The position numbers were made by a program, and so were the translations under genes. Below the pieces are notes generated by a model. The model ran no database searches and was not told the DNA's origin. It worked only from the letters and a program-made list of their open reading frames with translations. 64,000 bases of DNA from Paenibacillus lautus NBRC 15380. Its GTDB lineage: Bacteria > Bacillota > Bacilli > Paenibacillales > Paenibacillaceae. The DNA lies in NCBI RefSeq assembly GCF_004000945.1, contig NZ_BIMF01000002.1:310001-374000 (forward strand). Direction: 5' to 3'. Shown one piece after another: positions 45,297 through 53,816 of this stretch (the first letter of the stretch is position 1; the number at the start of each line of letters is the position of its first letter).

Positions 45297-45345
45297 TCTG
45301 CCCATACAAAAAGGAGCCCTTTGGCGGCAGCAAACGTCAGAGCTC
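45297..45345 (-). terminator. Hairpin downstream of the YugN gene
   Basis: AAGGAGC and GCTCCTT arms enclose an inner TTTG/CAAA pairing; the minus-strand tail is TTTTT. It backs up the stronger terminator at 45371-45396. Confidence 0.5.
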
Positions 45346-45370
45346 CTTGCTTGTTATGTCGTAAATATGA

Positions 45371-45396
45371 AAAAGAGATCAAGAAAACTTGATCTC
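45371..45396 (-). terminator. Terminator after the YugN-like gene
   Basis: GAGATCAAG and CTTGATCTC form a perfect 9-bp stem around four bases, followed on the minus strand by TTTTTC. Confidence 0.88.
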
Positions 45397-45414
45397 CTCG
45401 AATAGCGCCGAGTG

Positions 45415-45828
45415 TTAGTGCAAGTACCCTGTCTCCACTTCGTCCAAGACTTTTCTTGCTTGTTCAATCCACATATCATCCACCGATGCGTCCGGGTCGA
45501 TCGGAGCCTGGAATTGATCAAAGAGTGCTCCCATTAAACGAGGTACCGCATGCTTGTCGGTTCCCGTATTGTATATATGTCTGAACACGAATGGACGGCC
45601 AAGCTTTATCGTAGCATGACAACCGCCGCATTCGCCATCCAAGCTGCCTTTGGTGACCAGAAAAGGGATCCGAAGCCACACCATCCGCTCCTGGTCCAAC
45701 CGCCGGTCCAGATAGCCATGCTTGTAATCCCAATTGCCGGCTAACGTAAAATCATGTTTACATAGATAGGTATCAATGTTCACAAAACGGTCTTCGATAT
45801 TCTCCAATCTCGATTCCAAATTAATCAT
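45415..45828 (-). CDS. yugN: YugN-like family protein
   Basis: The 137-residue protein matches the small YugN family, whose members lie in many Bacilli and have no known function. The family core reads NWDYKHGYLDRRLD and VWLRIPFLVTKGSLDGE. The start ATG 45828 has AAGGTGGG 5-6 bases upstream, better than the ATG at 45879. A strong terminator follows. Confidence 0.8.
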   Translation of the reverse strand: MINLESRLENIEDRFVNIDTYLCKHDFTLAGNWDYKHGYLDRRLDQERMVWLRIPFLVTKGSLDGECGGCHATIKLGRPFVFRHIYNTGTDKHAVPRLMGALFDQFQAPIDPDASVDDMWIEQARKVLDEVETGYLH

Positions 45829-45879
45829 GTGCGCCCACCTTATCTTTTTAGTCCTAGCATGGGCTTGAATTCCAAGCAA

Positions 45880-46319
45880 TATACGATCTCATTTACGATT
45901 TCAACCTGACAAAAACGTTTCCATATGCGGAGTCTCACGATCCAAATCTGACGAGCCGCTCCTCTCCCTTAAATTACTAGTCGCTATGATGTAAGCTTTC
46001 AAATCTCCTCCATAACCCATAAATTTAATGAAGTTTTTTATTAAAACAGTGACACTAGGCCATATCGAAGTCAAAAACACAACTTTCTTCCTAAGTAGTT
46101 AGCCTTAATCTTGTTAGAATCCATATAATTTAGTTTATTTAGTTAAATATTTCCAAATATAGAGTAGTTCCTTTTAAACCGATCATTCGTTCGATGTACT
46201 CCTTGCTCCCTGTCCCGTGAGAACAAGGGCTCATCTTTTTTTGAGGTATCAATGCTATAATAACCCCGTTTACTAAATAGAGAATACGTGGAGTTCTCGT
46301 AGAGAAACGGAGGAAAAAC
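45880..46319 (+). promoter_or_regulatory. Intergenic with extended -10 promoter for the tandem-barrel gene
   Basis: A TGCTATAAT element at 46253-46261 is a good extended -10 promoter, about 60 bases before the ATG at 46320. No matching -35 is needed for such promoters, and none is clear. The rest of the 440 bases is AT-rich and without a supported gene. Confidence 0.6.
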
Positions 46320-48110
46320 ATGAAAGTAAAAAGTTACCCGATGCTTGCCGGCCTCTTGGCTGTCATGCTTCTGGTGGGGCTTCATACCCCGGCTTATGGA
46401 GAAAATGCTACAAAAAAAGCAACTTGGATCTGGCAGACGAATCTGATTCAGGATAGCGGCGAAGAACTGCTTCGTTTTTCCAGAGAAGAGGGAATTAATC
46501 TAATCTTCTTACAGATTGATCGTCAACTGCCGTCCGAAATTTACGAGGCATTTATACAGCGTGCGCATGAGAATCAAATCGCGGTGCATGCTTTAGGAGG
46601 AGATCCAAGATGGGCCCTCACCGAACATCGGGAGGATATGCTCGGACTCGCTGATTGGGTGATGAACTATAACGGCAAGGTTTCGGCTGGTGCCAGATTT
46701 GACGGAATCCATCTTGATATAGAGCCGTACGTGCTTCCCCAATGGGAGGATGAGAAGGACAAGATCATCAGCACCTGGGAACAAAATCTTAAGGTATTCC
46801 TGAATCAAGTATCCGGGAACGACCTGGAGCTCGGAATCGACATCCCCTTCTGGTTTGATCCATACACCTTGGGTACTGGAACCAGTCTGAATGAATGGCT
46901 GATCGGTACATTTGACCATGTTACGGTGATGGCCTACCGGAACGAAGTAGAATCCGAGCATGGGATTCTGGACCTGACGCGAGATGAGCTTGAGCTTGCC
47001 AACAGGCTTGGTAAGCAGATTCTTATTGGGGTTAATACGAAGGAAATGCCGGGCGAGTCTCACACCAGCTTTTATGGGCATGGTAAGGAAAGAATGAACG
47101 AGAAATTGGAGCATCTGTCCAGTGCGCTCAGTTCATATGCATCCTTTGCCGGAATCGCTATCCACGATATTCGCAACTGGCAAAACATGTCTGATGATGA
47201 GAGCGTACCGCCAGACGATAAGGAACCTACTTCCCCATCACCGGTCCCCGATCCGAATCCTGAACCGGGAGAAGGCGGTCGCGTGCCCGATGCGGATCCG
47301 GTTACACGGGACCCTATCGTAAGAGGCAGCTATATATGGGAAGCCCATGAAGTGATTCAAAACAGTCAGGAAATACTTGATTTTGCGAAGGAGAAAAACT
47401 TAAACTGGCTGTATGTAAGGCTGGACCTGGAGCAGCCGTACAGTTCGTACTCATCGTTTGTTAAACAAGCGGCTGCAGCCGGAATCGAGGTTCATGCCAT
47501 GGGTGGCCATCCGATATGGGCACTTGAGGAGAACCGGCCCAGAATGCTGCGATTGGTCAATTACGTGAAGAACTACAACCGCGCAGTGGAAGGCAATGAG
47601 CGTTTTCACGGCATTCATCTGGACATTGAACCTTATGTGCTGCCTGCATGGAGAGAAAATTCGCAGCAGGTTATTTCCGAATGGACCGCGAATCTGGATG
47701 TCTTTGTTACAGAATTGAAGAAAGATTCCAACCTGGAAGCAAGCATGGATATGGCCGTGTGGCTGGACAAATATAAAGTTACCGGCCAAGATATATCGCT
47801 CAGCAAGTGGATGATCAACCGCATGGACCATGTTTCTCTCATGGCCTTCCGGGATGCAGCGGAAGGATCGAACGGGATCGTCGGGGTCGCTAAGGAAGAG
47901 ATTGCATTTGCCGATGAGCTGGGCAAGCCGATCAAGATTTCCGTGGAGATTAAAGCCAGCCATGAAGGCGATCATATTTCCTTCTATGAAGAAGGAGCAG
48001 GTTACATGGAGGAAGAGCTTGCCAAGCTGCCTGATTTATTGAAGGATTCACCTTCCTTTACCGGTAGCGTGGTGCATGCTTATACTTATTGGAAGAATGC
48101 TAAACCGTGA
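46320..48110 (+). CDS. Secreted protein with two tandem GH18-like barrels
   Basis: The 596-residue protein has a signal peptide (about 1-27, cut after AYG) and two copies of the same domain, about 33-289 and 335-596, joined by a Pro/Glu/Asp-rich linker (about 296-333). Each copy carries a motif like the GH18 DGxxxDxE: D128-GIHLDIEPYVLPQW in the first and H430-GIHLDIEPYVLPAW in the second. Both also share ALGGDPRWAL/AMGGHPIWAL and MAYRNEVE/MAFRDAAE. The first Asp of the motif is His in copy two, so copy two may differ in activity. The cell-wall or chitin-type substrate is unknown. GGAGG lies 5 bases before the ATG. Confidence 0.8.
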   Translation: MKVKSYPMLAGLLAVMLLVGLHTPAYGENATKKATWIWQTNLIQDSGEELLRFSREEGINLIFLQIDRQLPSEIYEAFIQRAHENQIAVHALGGDPRWALTEHREDMLGLADWVMNYNGKVSAGARFDGIHLDIEPYVLPQWEDEKDKIISTWEQNLKVFLNQVSGNDLELGIDIPFWFDPYTLGTGTSLNEWLIGTFDHVTVMAYRNEVESEHGILDLTRDELELANRLGKQILIGVNTKEMPGESHTSFYGHGKERMNEKLEHLSSALSSYASFAGIAIHDIRNWQNMSDDESVPPDDKEPTSPSPVPDPNPEPGEGGRVPDADPVTRDPIVRGSYIWEAHEVIQNSQEILDFAKEKNLNWLYVRLDLEQPYSSYSSFVKQAAAAGIEVHAMGGHPIWALEENRPRMLRLVNYVKNYNRAVEGNERFHGIHLDIEPYVLPAWRENSQQVISEWTANLDVFVTELKKDSNLEASMDMAVWLDKYKVTGQDISLSKWMINRMDHVSLMAFRDAAEGSNGIVGVAKEEIAFADELGKPIKISVEIKASHEGDHISFYEEGAGYMEEELAKLPDLLKDSPSFTGSVVHAYTYWKNAKP

Positions 48111-48130
48111 AACCGTAAGTTGAGGTGAAG

Positions 48131-48170
48131 ATAACCCCGCTGCTCTATTCGAGCAGCGGGGTTATTCTAT
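48131..48170 (+). terminator. Terminator after the tandem-barrel gene
   Basis: ATAACCCCGCTGCTC pairs perfectly with GAGCAGCGGGGTTAT around a 5-base loop, followed by TCTAT. The stem is very strong and the tail weak. Confidence 0.85.
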
Positions 48171-48522
48171 ATGTTCCCGCAGACTCCCGTCTTATGCGCG
48201 CGATATAACTTGACCCGCTGTTATACCCTATACTTCGCTAATGCCGAATATAAAGAAAATGCCGAATAAAATGATGCCAGGAACTACCTATTATCGAATC
48301 TAGTTCTTCCTCTCCATTTTAAGAAATAAAGAATATCACAATGCCGTTCCGGCAAACTACCGCATGCACGACCCTACAATCGCGGAATATCGTATGATCA
48401 AGGCAAATCCATTAGAGCAATGCCAGTCCTCGATACATATAAATAGAGTATATCTATCTACTAATTATGAATGGTAGGTATCTTTACAAAAAATGAATAA
48501 GTGACGGCGAGGAGTGATATTC
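48171..48522. other. Intergenic, no gene seen
   Basis: About 350 bases between the terminator and the next gene. It should hold the promoter of the following cluster, but no clear -35/-10 pair with normal spacing was found. Confidence 0.45.
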
Positions 48523-48678
48523 GTGATCGTGCTCATTGTTATTTTGTTGGCAGGATGGGGACTTTACTCTCTACTAACGCCTCCTACACAGATTCCAATT
48601 GAATCTATTAAGGATGAGGCAGCAAGAGAGCAAGTTGCTTTTATTAGTGTCGTGATTCCCGACAATAAGGATAAGTAA
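48523..48678 (+). CDS. Small single-pass membrane protein upstream of a transporter
   Basis: A GTG-start frame of 51 codons has GAGGAG 8 bases upstream. The protein is a hydrophobic segment (MIVLIVILLAGWGLYSLL) followed by a short acidic/polar tail (from IPIESIKDEAAREQVAF) on the far side. It ends 41 bases before the transporter gene and may be translated from the same message. I do not recognise a family. The strong ribosome site and conserved-looking layout argue for a real gene. Confidence 0.65.
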   Translation: MIVLIVILLAGWGLYSLLTPPTQIPIESIKDEAAREQVAFISVVIPDNKDK

Positions 48679-48719
48679 CCATTGCAATCAATCAATGATA
48701 GAAGGGAGTGAGACACTCC

Positions 48720-50065
48720 ATGCTCAGTCCAGCAGTGATCACACTAACCATTGCAGCCTTTATAATCGCCATGGTTCTAATTATATGGCGTCCGAATGGA
48801 TTAAATGAAGCCATACCGGCTTCCGTTGGTGCCGCAATCGTTGTACTAAGCGGGAGCGTATCGTTGACGGACCTCCTAATGATCGGATCAACCATAAGCA
48901 GTGCTGCCATTACGATCATAGCCACCATTGTCATGGCCGTCATACTTGAGAGTTTCGGATTTTTCAATTGGGCTGCCGAGGGCTTGGCTGCCAGAGCAAG
49001 GGGGTCGGGAATTCGGTTGTTCTGGTATGTCAATTTATTATGTTTTCTAATGACGCTATTCTTTAACAACGACGGAAGCATACTCATTACGACGCCGATC
49101 CTCCTAATTCTGCTCAAGCAACTCGGACTCAAAAACCATGAAAAAATCCCTTATCTACTCTCAGGCGCACTCATAGCCACTGCATCGAGTGCACCTATAG
49201 GCGTCAGCAATATCGTAAATTTAATTGCTTTAGAAATTGTGGACATGGATCTTTACATGCATACCATGATGATGTTCGTTCCGGCGACCCTCGGGCTTTT
49301 ACTGCTCGTATTTCTGTTATTCCTCTGCTTTAAACGTCAGCTGCCGCGTAGGCTTCATGTGAAAAAGCACTTAGCCGAAGGTAAACATCCTCTAAGCAGT
49401 CCTCTGAATTCTCCAGCAGATGTTCACAAACGCAATACGTTGATGCGTAATGTTCTCCTGTTTGTTTTTACTGTTCGAATCGCTTTATTCGTCGCCTCCT
49501 ATTTAGGAATACCTATCGAAATTGTAGCCATCCTGGGCTCAACCATTCTATTGTCCTGGAGATGGGCCGTTCTAAAAATCCCCCCAAACGATTTATTGAA
49601 AAAAACACCATGGCATATTCTTGTTTTTGCCTTCGCAATGTATGTGCTCATCTATGGACTTCATAATATCGGTTTAACGGAACTGTTAATCCAATTCTTC
49701 GAACCTATCGTTGCAACAGATCTACTAAACGCCAGCTTGTTGATGGGTGGCCTTCTCTCTTTATTATCGATCCTCTTTAATAATCACCCCGCCCTGATGG
49801 TAGGCACCATCACGTTAACCAATATGAACCTTGATCCGCTAACTCTCAAGATTGCTTACCTGGCCAGTGTAATCGGCAGTGATATAGGAGCACTGCTTCT
49901 CCCGATGGGTACACTCGCTTCCTTAATATGGATTCATATTTTAAAACAGCATCATGTCAAAATCAAATGGAAGGATTATATCAAGGTCACGATATTGACC
50001 ATCCCTCCTACCCTTTTATTTACCCTGGTGGTTCTGGCCTTTTGGGTTCAATGGCTATACTGATG
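48720..50065 (+). CDS. ArsB/NhaD-superfamily ion transporter
   Basis: The 447-residue (to stop 50063) membrane protein has about 11-12 hydrophobic segments. The first half contains NNDGSILITTPILLILLKQLG and SSAPIGVSNIVNLIAL, the second NNHPALMVGTITLTN and GSDIGALLLPMGTLASLIW, the paired re-entrant motifs of the ArsB/SLC13-type transporters. ArsB exports arsenite, but no arsR, arsC or arsD gene is nearby, so the substrate may be another anion. The start at ATG 48720 has GGGAG 11 bases upstream; GTG 48708 overlaps that site. Its stop TGA overlaps the ATG of the next gene (TGATG). Confidence 0.85.
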
Positions 50066-50260
50066 CGACAACTCGAGGAGAGCATTGAAAATGATGTGGC
50101 GCGCCGTTCATCGTTCTTTAAGAAAGATGGAGAATACGCACATCATTCATTGCTCTCTCTTTTACGTCCAATTCGTTCCGCTGACTATGTACATATCATG
50201 ATTTCGAACGAATATCTGCATTCCGTGTGTGTTCGTACAGACCTTTCCACAACTCTATGA
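50063..50260 (+). CDS. Small protein translationally coupled to the transporter
   Basis: A 65-codon frame starts at ATG 50063 within the TGATG overlap at the end of the transporter gene. The protein is soluble, with an acidic helical start (MRQLEESIENDVARRSSFF) and a mixed rest. No family is recognised. The overlap is the usual sign of coupled translation. It ends 32 bases before the next gene. Confidence 0.6.
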   Translation: MRQLEESIENDVARRSSFFKKDGEYAHHSLLSLLRPIRSADYVHIMISNEYLHSVCVRTDLSTTL

Positions 50261-50292
50261 ATAATGTGTTACTAGAAAGGAGTTGGTAGAAT

Positions 50293-51564
50293 ATGAAGCA
50301 GCCCCCCATCGTTATCAGCATACTTGGCAGTTCCGGCGGAGTGGCTAAAGCAATCCTCTCGCTTTTAGAGAAAAGCCTTGGCGATATCCATGACCCCATT
50401 CATATCTTTATGACGCACAGCAAGATTCATCTGATCGACCTGAAGCAGGAAGAAGCGGCACATTGTCGAACATTCATGCCGAATTTGCTCAAGCATGCGA
50501 CACTGCACCAATTCGATTTGAACCATTTGGAACAGTTTCGCCAGCATTTGCGCTCGACTGGCACCACGCATGTGATCGATGTATCATGGGCGGATACGGT
50601 CGATATGCTTACATGCTGCCAAGAAACCGGCGTACACTATATGAATACCGCGCTTGAAAATCCGAAAGTGGATGAGAATGAGAGTCTTGCAGGATATACG
50701 CTCTTGGAAAGGTACCGAACTTTCCAGGAAGGCCGAAATCAAGCCACACGATCTGCCGCCATCATCGGCACCGGCATGAATCCGGGCGTCGTCCAGTGGA
50801 TGGCCATCAAGTTAATGAACGAAACACCTGGCGAGAAACCGCTGGCCTGTTATATCGTTGAACATGACACTTCACTATACAAAGACCCTGCTCTTGTTAA
50901 AGAGCGCACGATTTACTCCACTTGGTCGCCAGAATGTTTTCTCGATGAAGCCATTCTCAATTATCCAATGTTCATGAAGCATCGGTTTCCGTTCACGATG
51001 CATCTTCCGGTATACGAGCTTGAATTCAAGGTCACGTTGGGAAATAAACAATTCTATGGATCATTAATGCCTCATGAGGAAGTATTGACCCTCGGCAAAC
51101 TCTTCGATATGGAGACAGGTTTTATCTACCGCGTAAGCGACCATACCATTCGTTTAATCCGTTCCCAGCTTGAGGATATCGACGAAATATGGGAATGGGA
51201 TCAGCAGGTGCTTGATCCAGTGAATGGTGAGGTCGGAGGAGAAGATTTAGTGGGGGTCCTGCTTGTATATCCGGACAAAGAGCGGTATATGTATAATGTT
51301 TTGAGCAGCGACGACATTTTCCCTCAATATCATATCAACGCCACCTATTTTCAGGTTGCCTGCGGCCTATACGGCGCACTATGCACGCTCCTTAAAGACG
51401 AAATTGCAAATGGGGTTTATTTCGTGGATGAATTACTCCTTCAGACCGAAAGTCGATACGGTGACTATCTGTCCTACTATATGAAAGATTTTGTGAGCGG
51501 CGAGAACCCGTGCACGGATGGACAACTGCTCGATCGCATGAGAAGATACGCTGCCCCCTCTTAA
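50293..51564 (+). CDS. Homospermidine-synthase-like saccharopine dehydrogenase family protein
   Basis: The 423-residue protein starts with a Rossmann strand-loop (ISILGSSGGVAKAILSLLEK, a variant of GxGxxG) and contains GTGMNPGVVQWMAIK, which resembles the GANPG motif of bacterial homospermidine synthases. These NAD-dependent enzymes make the polyamine homospermidine from putrescine or spermidine. The C-terminal part shows the expected helical dimer region with YHINATYFQVACGLYGALCTLL. AAGGAG lies 8 bases before the ATG. It is the last gene of the small membrane protein-transporter-small protein cluster. Carboxynorspermidine dehydrogenase-like function is an alternative. Confidence 0.72.
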   Translation: MKQPPIVISILGSSGGVAKAILSLLEKSLGDIHDPIHIFMTHSKIHLIDLKQEEAAHCRTFMPNLLKHATLHQFDLNHLEQFRQHLRSTGTTHVIDVSWADTVDMLTCCQETGVHYMNTALENPKVDENESLAGYTLLERYRTFQEGRNQATRSAAIIGTGMNPGVVQWMAIKLMNETPGEKPLACYIVEHDTSLYKDPALVKERTIYSTWSPECFLDEAILNYPMFMKHRFPFTMHLPVYELEFKVTLGNKQFYGSLMPHEEVLTLGKLFDMETGFIYRVSDHTIRLIRSQLEDIDEIWEWDQQVLDPVNGEVGGEDLVGVLLVYPDKERYMYNVLSSDDIFPQYHINATYFQVACGLYGALCTLLKDEIANGVYFVDELLLQTESRYGDYLSYYMKDFVSGENPCTDGQLLDRMRRYAAPS

Positions 51565-51710
51565 GGAGAGCTTCATTGATAAATAACGACTTCATTAATA
51601 TGAGTACCGACTCATATGACATTTCTGAGAGCCTGCTAAATAGCAACCCCACCGCCAGATGAACTGTCAGTGGGAAGTCTGCAACTTTCTAAAAGTTTAG
51701 AGTATCAGCT

Positions 51711-52376
51711 TTAGGGCAGATGGATGGATTTAACGTGATCCATATGCAGGTAAATGTCGTCTCCGCCTGCGAGAACCAATTGAATGATTTTATCATTGAC
51801 GGATTTCAGCAATCCTTTTTTGTGGGGATGTTCGCCGAGATCGAATATGACGAGCTGGCCCTCGAGCTTTTTTAATTGTTGATCCAAGGTGCGGGACAGC
51901 GCAACACCGGAAGGCTGTACTGGAAAATGTTCTTGGCTGAGACTGTAAGGGGTCATGTTGGGCGGATACGGTATCAGATATTTGACGTGGTTAACCGGAA
52001 TATACACCGCCTGATGCATCGGCGAGTGATACACAAAGAAATCGTTCATAATGCCCGTCACATAACCATGCAATGAATGTGAGCCTCCCAAGTAAATTTC
52101 CGTAAAAACGCCCCTGGAATTCATCAGCATTTTGCGATATGAAATATTGGTGAGGTCGATCTTAGAATCAGGACCGCTATCCTTCGCAGGGTTTTCCCAT
52201 TCATCATATAAACGTAAATGCTGCAAATGATGGATTGGAGTATATATATATTTTGAATTGGAATATAACACCAGAACGTCGCTTCCCATATCAATGAATT
52301 CTCCATGAAGCAGCGTCTTGCAGCCCGAAAGCTCCAACTCAACACGTTTGCCTATCATTGAACGTAATGGTTCCAT
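51711..52376 (-). CDS. DUF2642 coat-associated protein with three related domains
   Basis: The 221-residue protein contains three units of a small beta-barrel type (about 1-60, 78-140 and 160-221), each ending in a phrase such as IYTPIHHLQHLRLY, VYIPVNHVKYLIPY or IYLHMDHVKSIHLP. DUF2642 proteins cluster with CotB-type genes in Bacilli and are probably spore-coat proteins. The ATG has GAGG-type sequence (GGAGGGAAGAG) upstream. It shares the strand with the CotB-like gene 455 bases upstream, so it is likely a separate unit. Confidence 0.75.
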   Translation of the reverse strand: MEPLRSMIGKRVELELSGCKTLLHGEFIDMGSDVLVLYSNSKYIYTPIHHLQHLRLYDEWENPAKDSGPDSKIDLTNISYRKMLMNSRGVFTEIYLGGSHSLHGYVTGIMNDFFVYHSPMHQAVYIPVNHVKYLIPYPPNMTPYSLSQEHFPVQPSGVALSRTLDQQLKKLEGQLVIFDLGEHPHKKGLLKSVNDKIIQLVLAGGDDIYLHMDHVKSIHLP

Positions 52377-52831
52377 CTCTTCCCTCCTCGCAAAAAAACT
52401 TCGCTGCGTAGCATGATGGTTTGCACATCATATAACTTCACTTAAGCATCAAGAATCACCATCACCATCACCTAACGCCTGCGCCTGCATATATTGTTGA
52501 TATCGAACTACAACGTGCAGGCTTATAACCGCAAGCGTCGTACTGGATAAACACTCCCCTGAAAGGAAGCATTGGATGCCTTCGGCAGCCAATGCTCATT
52601 CAGAGGCAAGACATCAATAATGCACGCACAATGATATCGGTAAGGGGCTGAATCGGGGGAATATTCATGCAACTCACCTTATAAAAGAGGAGAACGCAAT
52701 GATTCATGTGAGGTGTTTGGCTACGGAGGACTAACATACTTTTAAATTCCTATTGCTTCATATATAAAATGAGTGAGCAGAAGATGGCTGGACTTGGATA
52801 TTCATTACACCGTTTGTATTGGACCGATAAG
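52377..52831. other. Intergenic with strong stem-loop
   Basis: A hairpin at 52568-52596 has arms AGCATTGG/CCAATGCT, an A/G mismatch and inner TGCC/GGCA around TTC. It has no T tail, so it is not a clear terminator for the CotB-like gene that ends at 52832. An 11-codon plus-strand frame at 52699 has a good ribosome site but no known role. No other gene was seen. Confidence 0.55.
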
Positions 52832-53608
52832 TTACTCGCCGCCACTTCTCCGTTTTCCGCTGCGATTCCGGTTGCCGGAGCGGTTATTGGAACGGTTGCC
52901 GCTGCGATTGCGCTTGCCGGAACGGTTCTTGGATTGGTTGCCGCCTGTCCAATTCATCCAGTCTCCGCCAGTCTGGTTACCTCTCGTTTGGTTACCTCCT
53001 GTGCGATTACCTCTCGTTTGGTTACCGCCTGTACGGTTTCCTCCCGATTGGTTGCCGCCCGAGCGGTTTCCTCCTTGGTTGCCTCCCGATTGGTTACCGC
53101 CTGAGCGGTTGCCTTGCGATTGCGATTGGTTGGATTGGTTGCCTTGAGAGTTGCTATTTTGATTTTGATTGCTGCCGGATTGGTTATTCCCTCCACCACG
53201 AACAACCGTGATCGATTTAATATGACTAACAGGGATGTGAACGACCTCTTGACCTTTTACGGTTAAGATCAGATAGTTCTGGTTCACGTCAACGATGATA
53301 CCCTCCAGTTTTTCTGGTCCGCCGCGATTAATTTTGACAAGGCGATACCGAAGGGCTTGCATGACTCCCACGAAGTTGTATGCCGTGATCGGATTTACAA
53401 TGCTTTCTCTCGCTCCACCGGATTTACCTGTATCCGTAATGCTCTTGACATGATCGTCTTTAACATAAACGAAACCGCCATCAGCAACTGCAACGAGGTA
53501 GTCTGACTGAGCATCGAGCAGAAGACCTTCGATTGAATCCGGCCCGCCGCGGTTGATCTTCACGTTTCTTCCTACCAAATTCCCGAAACCAAACCTGTTA
53601 TAAGCCAT
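52832..53608 (-). CDS. cotB: CotB-like spore coat protein with Ser/Asn/Arg/Gly-rich tail
   Basis: The 258-residue protein has two Sm-like DUF2642-type domains (about 8-58 and 72-130, ending YVKDDHVKSI and HIPVSHIKSI) and a long repetitive tail (about 135-258) of GGNQSGGNRSGG-type units that turns into KNRSGKRNRSGN and RSGKRRSGGE. In B. subtilis CotB carries a Ser/Lys/Arg-rich tail that CotH phosphorylates, and a cotH gene starts here 209 bases away on the other strand. The start ATG 53608 has AAGGAG 7 bases upstream; the ATG at 53614 is too close to it. It acts in the outer coat of the spore. Confidence 0.85.
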   Translation of the reverse strand: MAYNRFGFGNLVGRNVKINRGGPDSIEGLLLDAQSDYLVAVADGGFVYVKDDHVKSITDTGKSGGARESIVNPITAYNFVGVMQALRYRLVKINRGGPEKLEGIIVDVNQNYLILTVKGQEVVHIPVSHIKSITVVRGGGNNQSGSNQNQNSNSQGNQSNQSQSQGNRSGGNQSGGNQGGNRSGGNQSGGNRTGGNQTRGNRTGGNQTRGNQTGGDWMNWTGGNQSKNRSGKRNRSGNRSNNRSGNRNRSGKRRSGGE

Positions 53609-53816
53609 GTTCATGCTCCTTTCGAGGATTCATATTTCGACAGATCATGAATGGTATATTTCAGGAGTTATCTTGACCGCATTGGATACCCCTCAATTGT
53701 CCATCAGGTCTATCGGTAATATATTTATATGTTTCCCGTAATAGAAAGGAACTGGTTTAATATAATCGAATCATATAAAATCAACGATAGTCTACCAGTT
53801 TGAAGGAGGTAGCTTC

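Noticed and set aside
48209..48233. TTGACC and TATACT as a promoter for the 48.5-kb cluster
   Set aside because: The spacer is only about 13 bases, too short for SigA.
48720..50065. Arsenic resistance operon
   Set aside because: The transporter is of the ArsB/NhaD superfamily, but no arsR, arsC, arsA or arsD gene lies nearby, so the label is not justified.
52453..52472. CACCAT repeat that could encode a run of His
   Set aside because: It is a short triplet repeat in an intergenic region without a start codon or ribosome site.
52699..52734. Eleven-codon plus-strand frame with a good ribosome site
   Set aside because: Too short to judge, and no plus-strand gene follows for which it could be a leader peptide.
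52769..53147. Two plus-strand frames rich in Pro/Leu/Arg opposite the CotB-like tail
   Set aside because: They mirror the repetitive Gly/Asn/Ser tail of the minus-strand coat gene.
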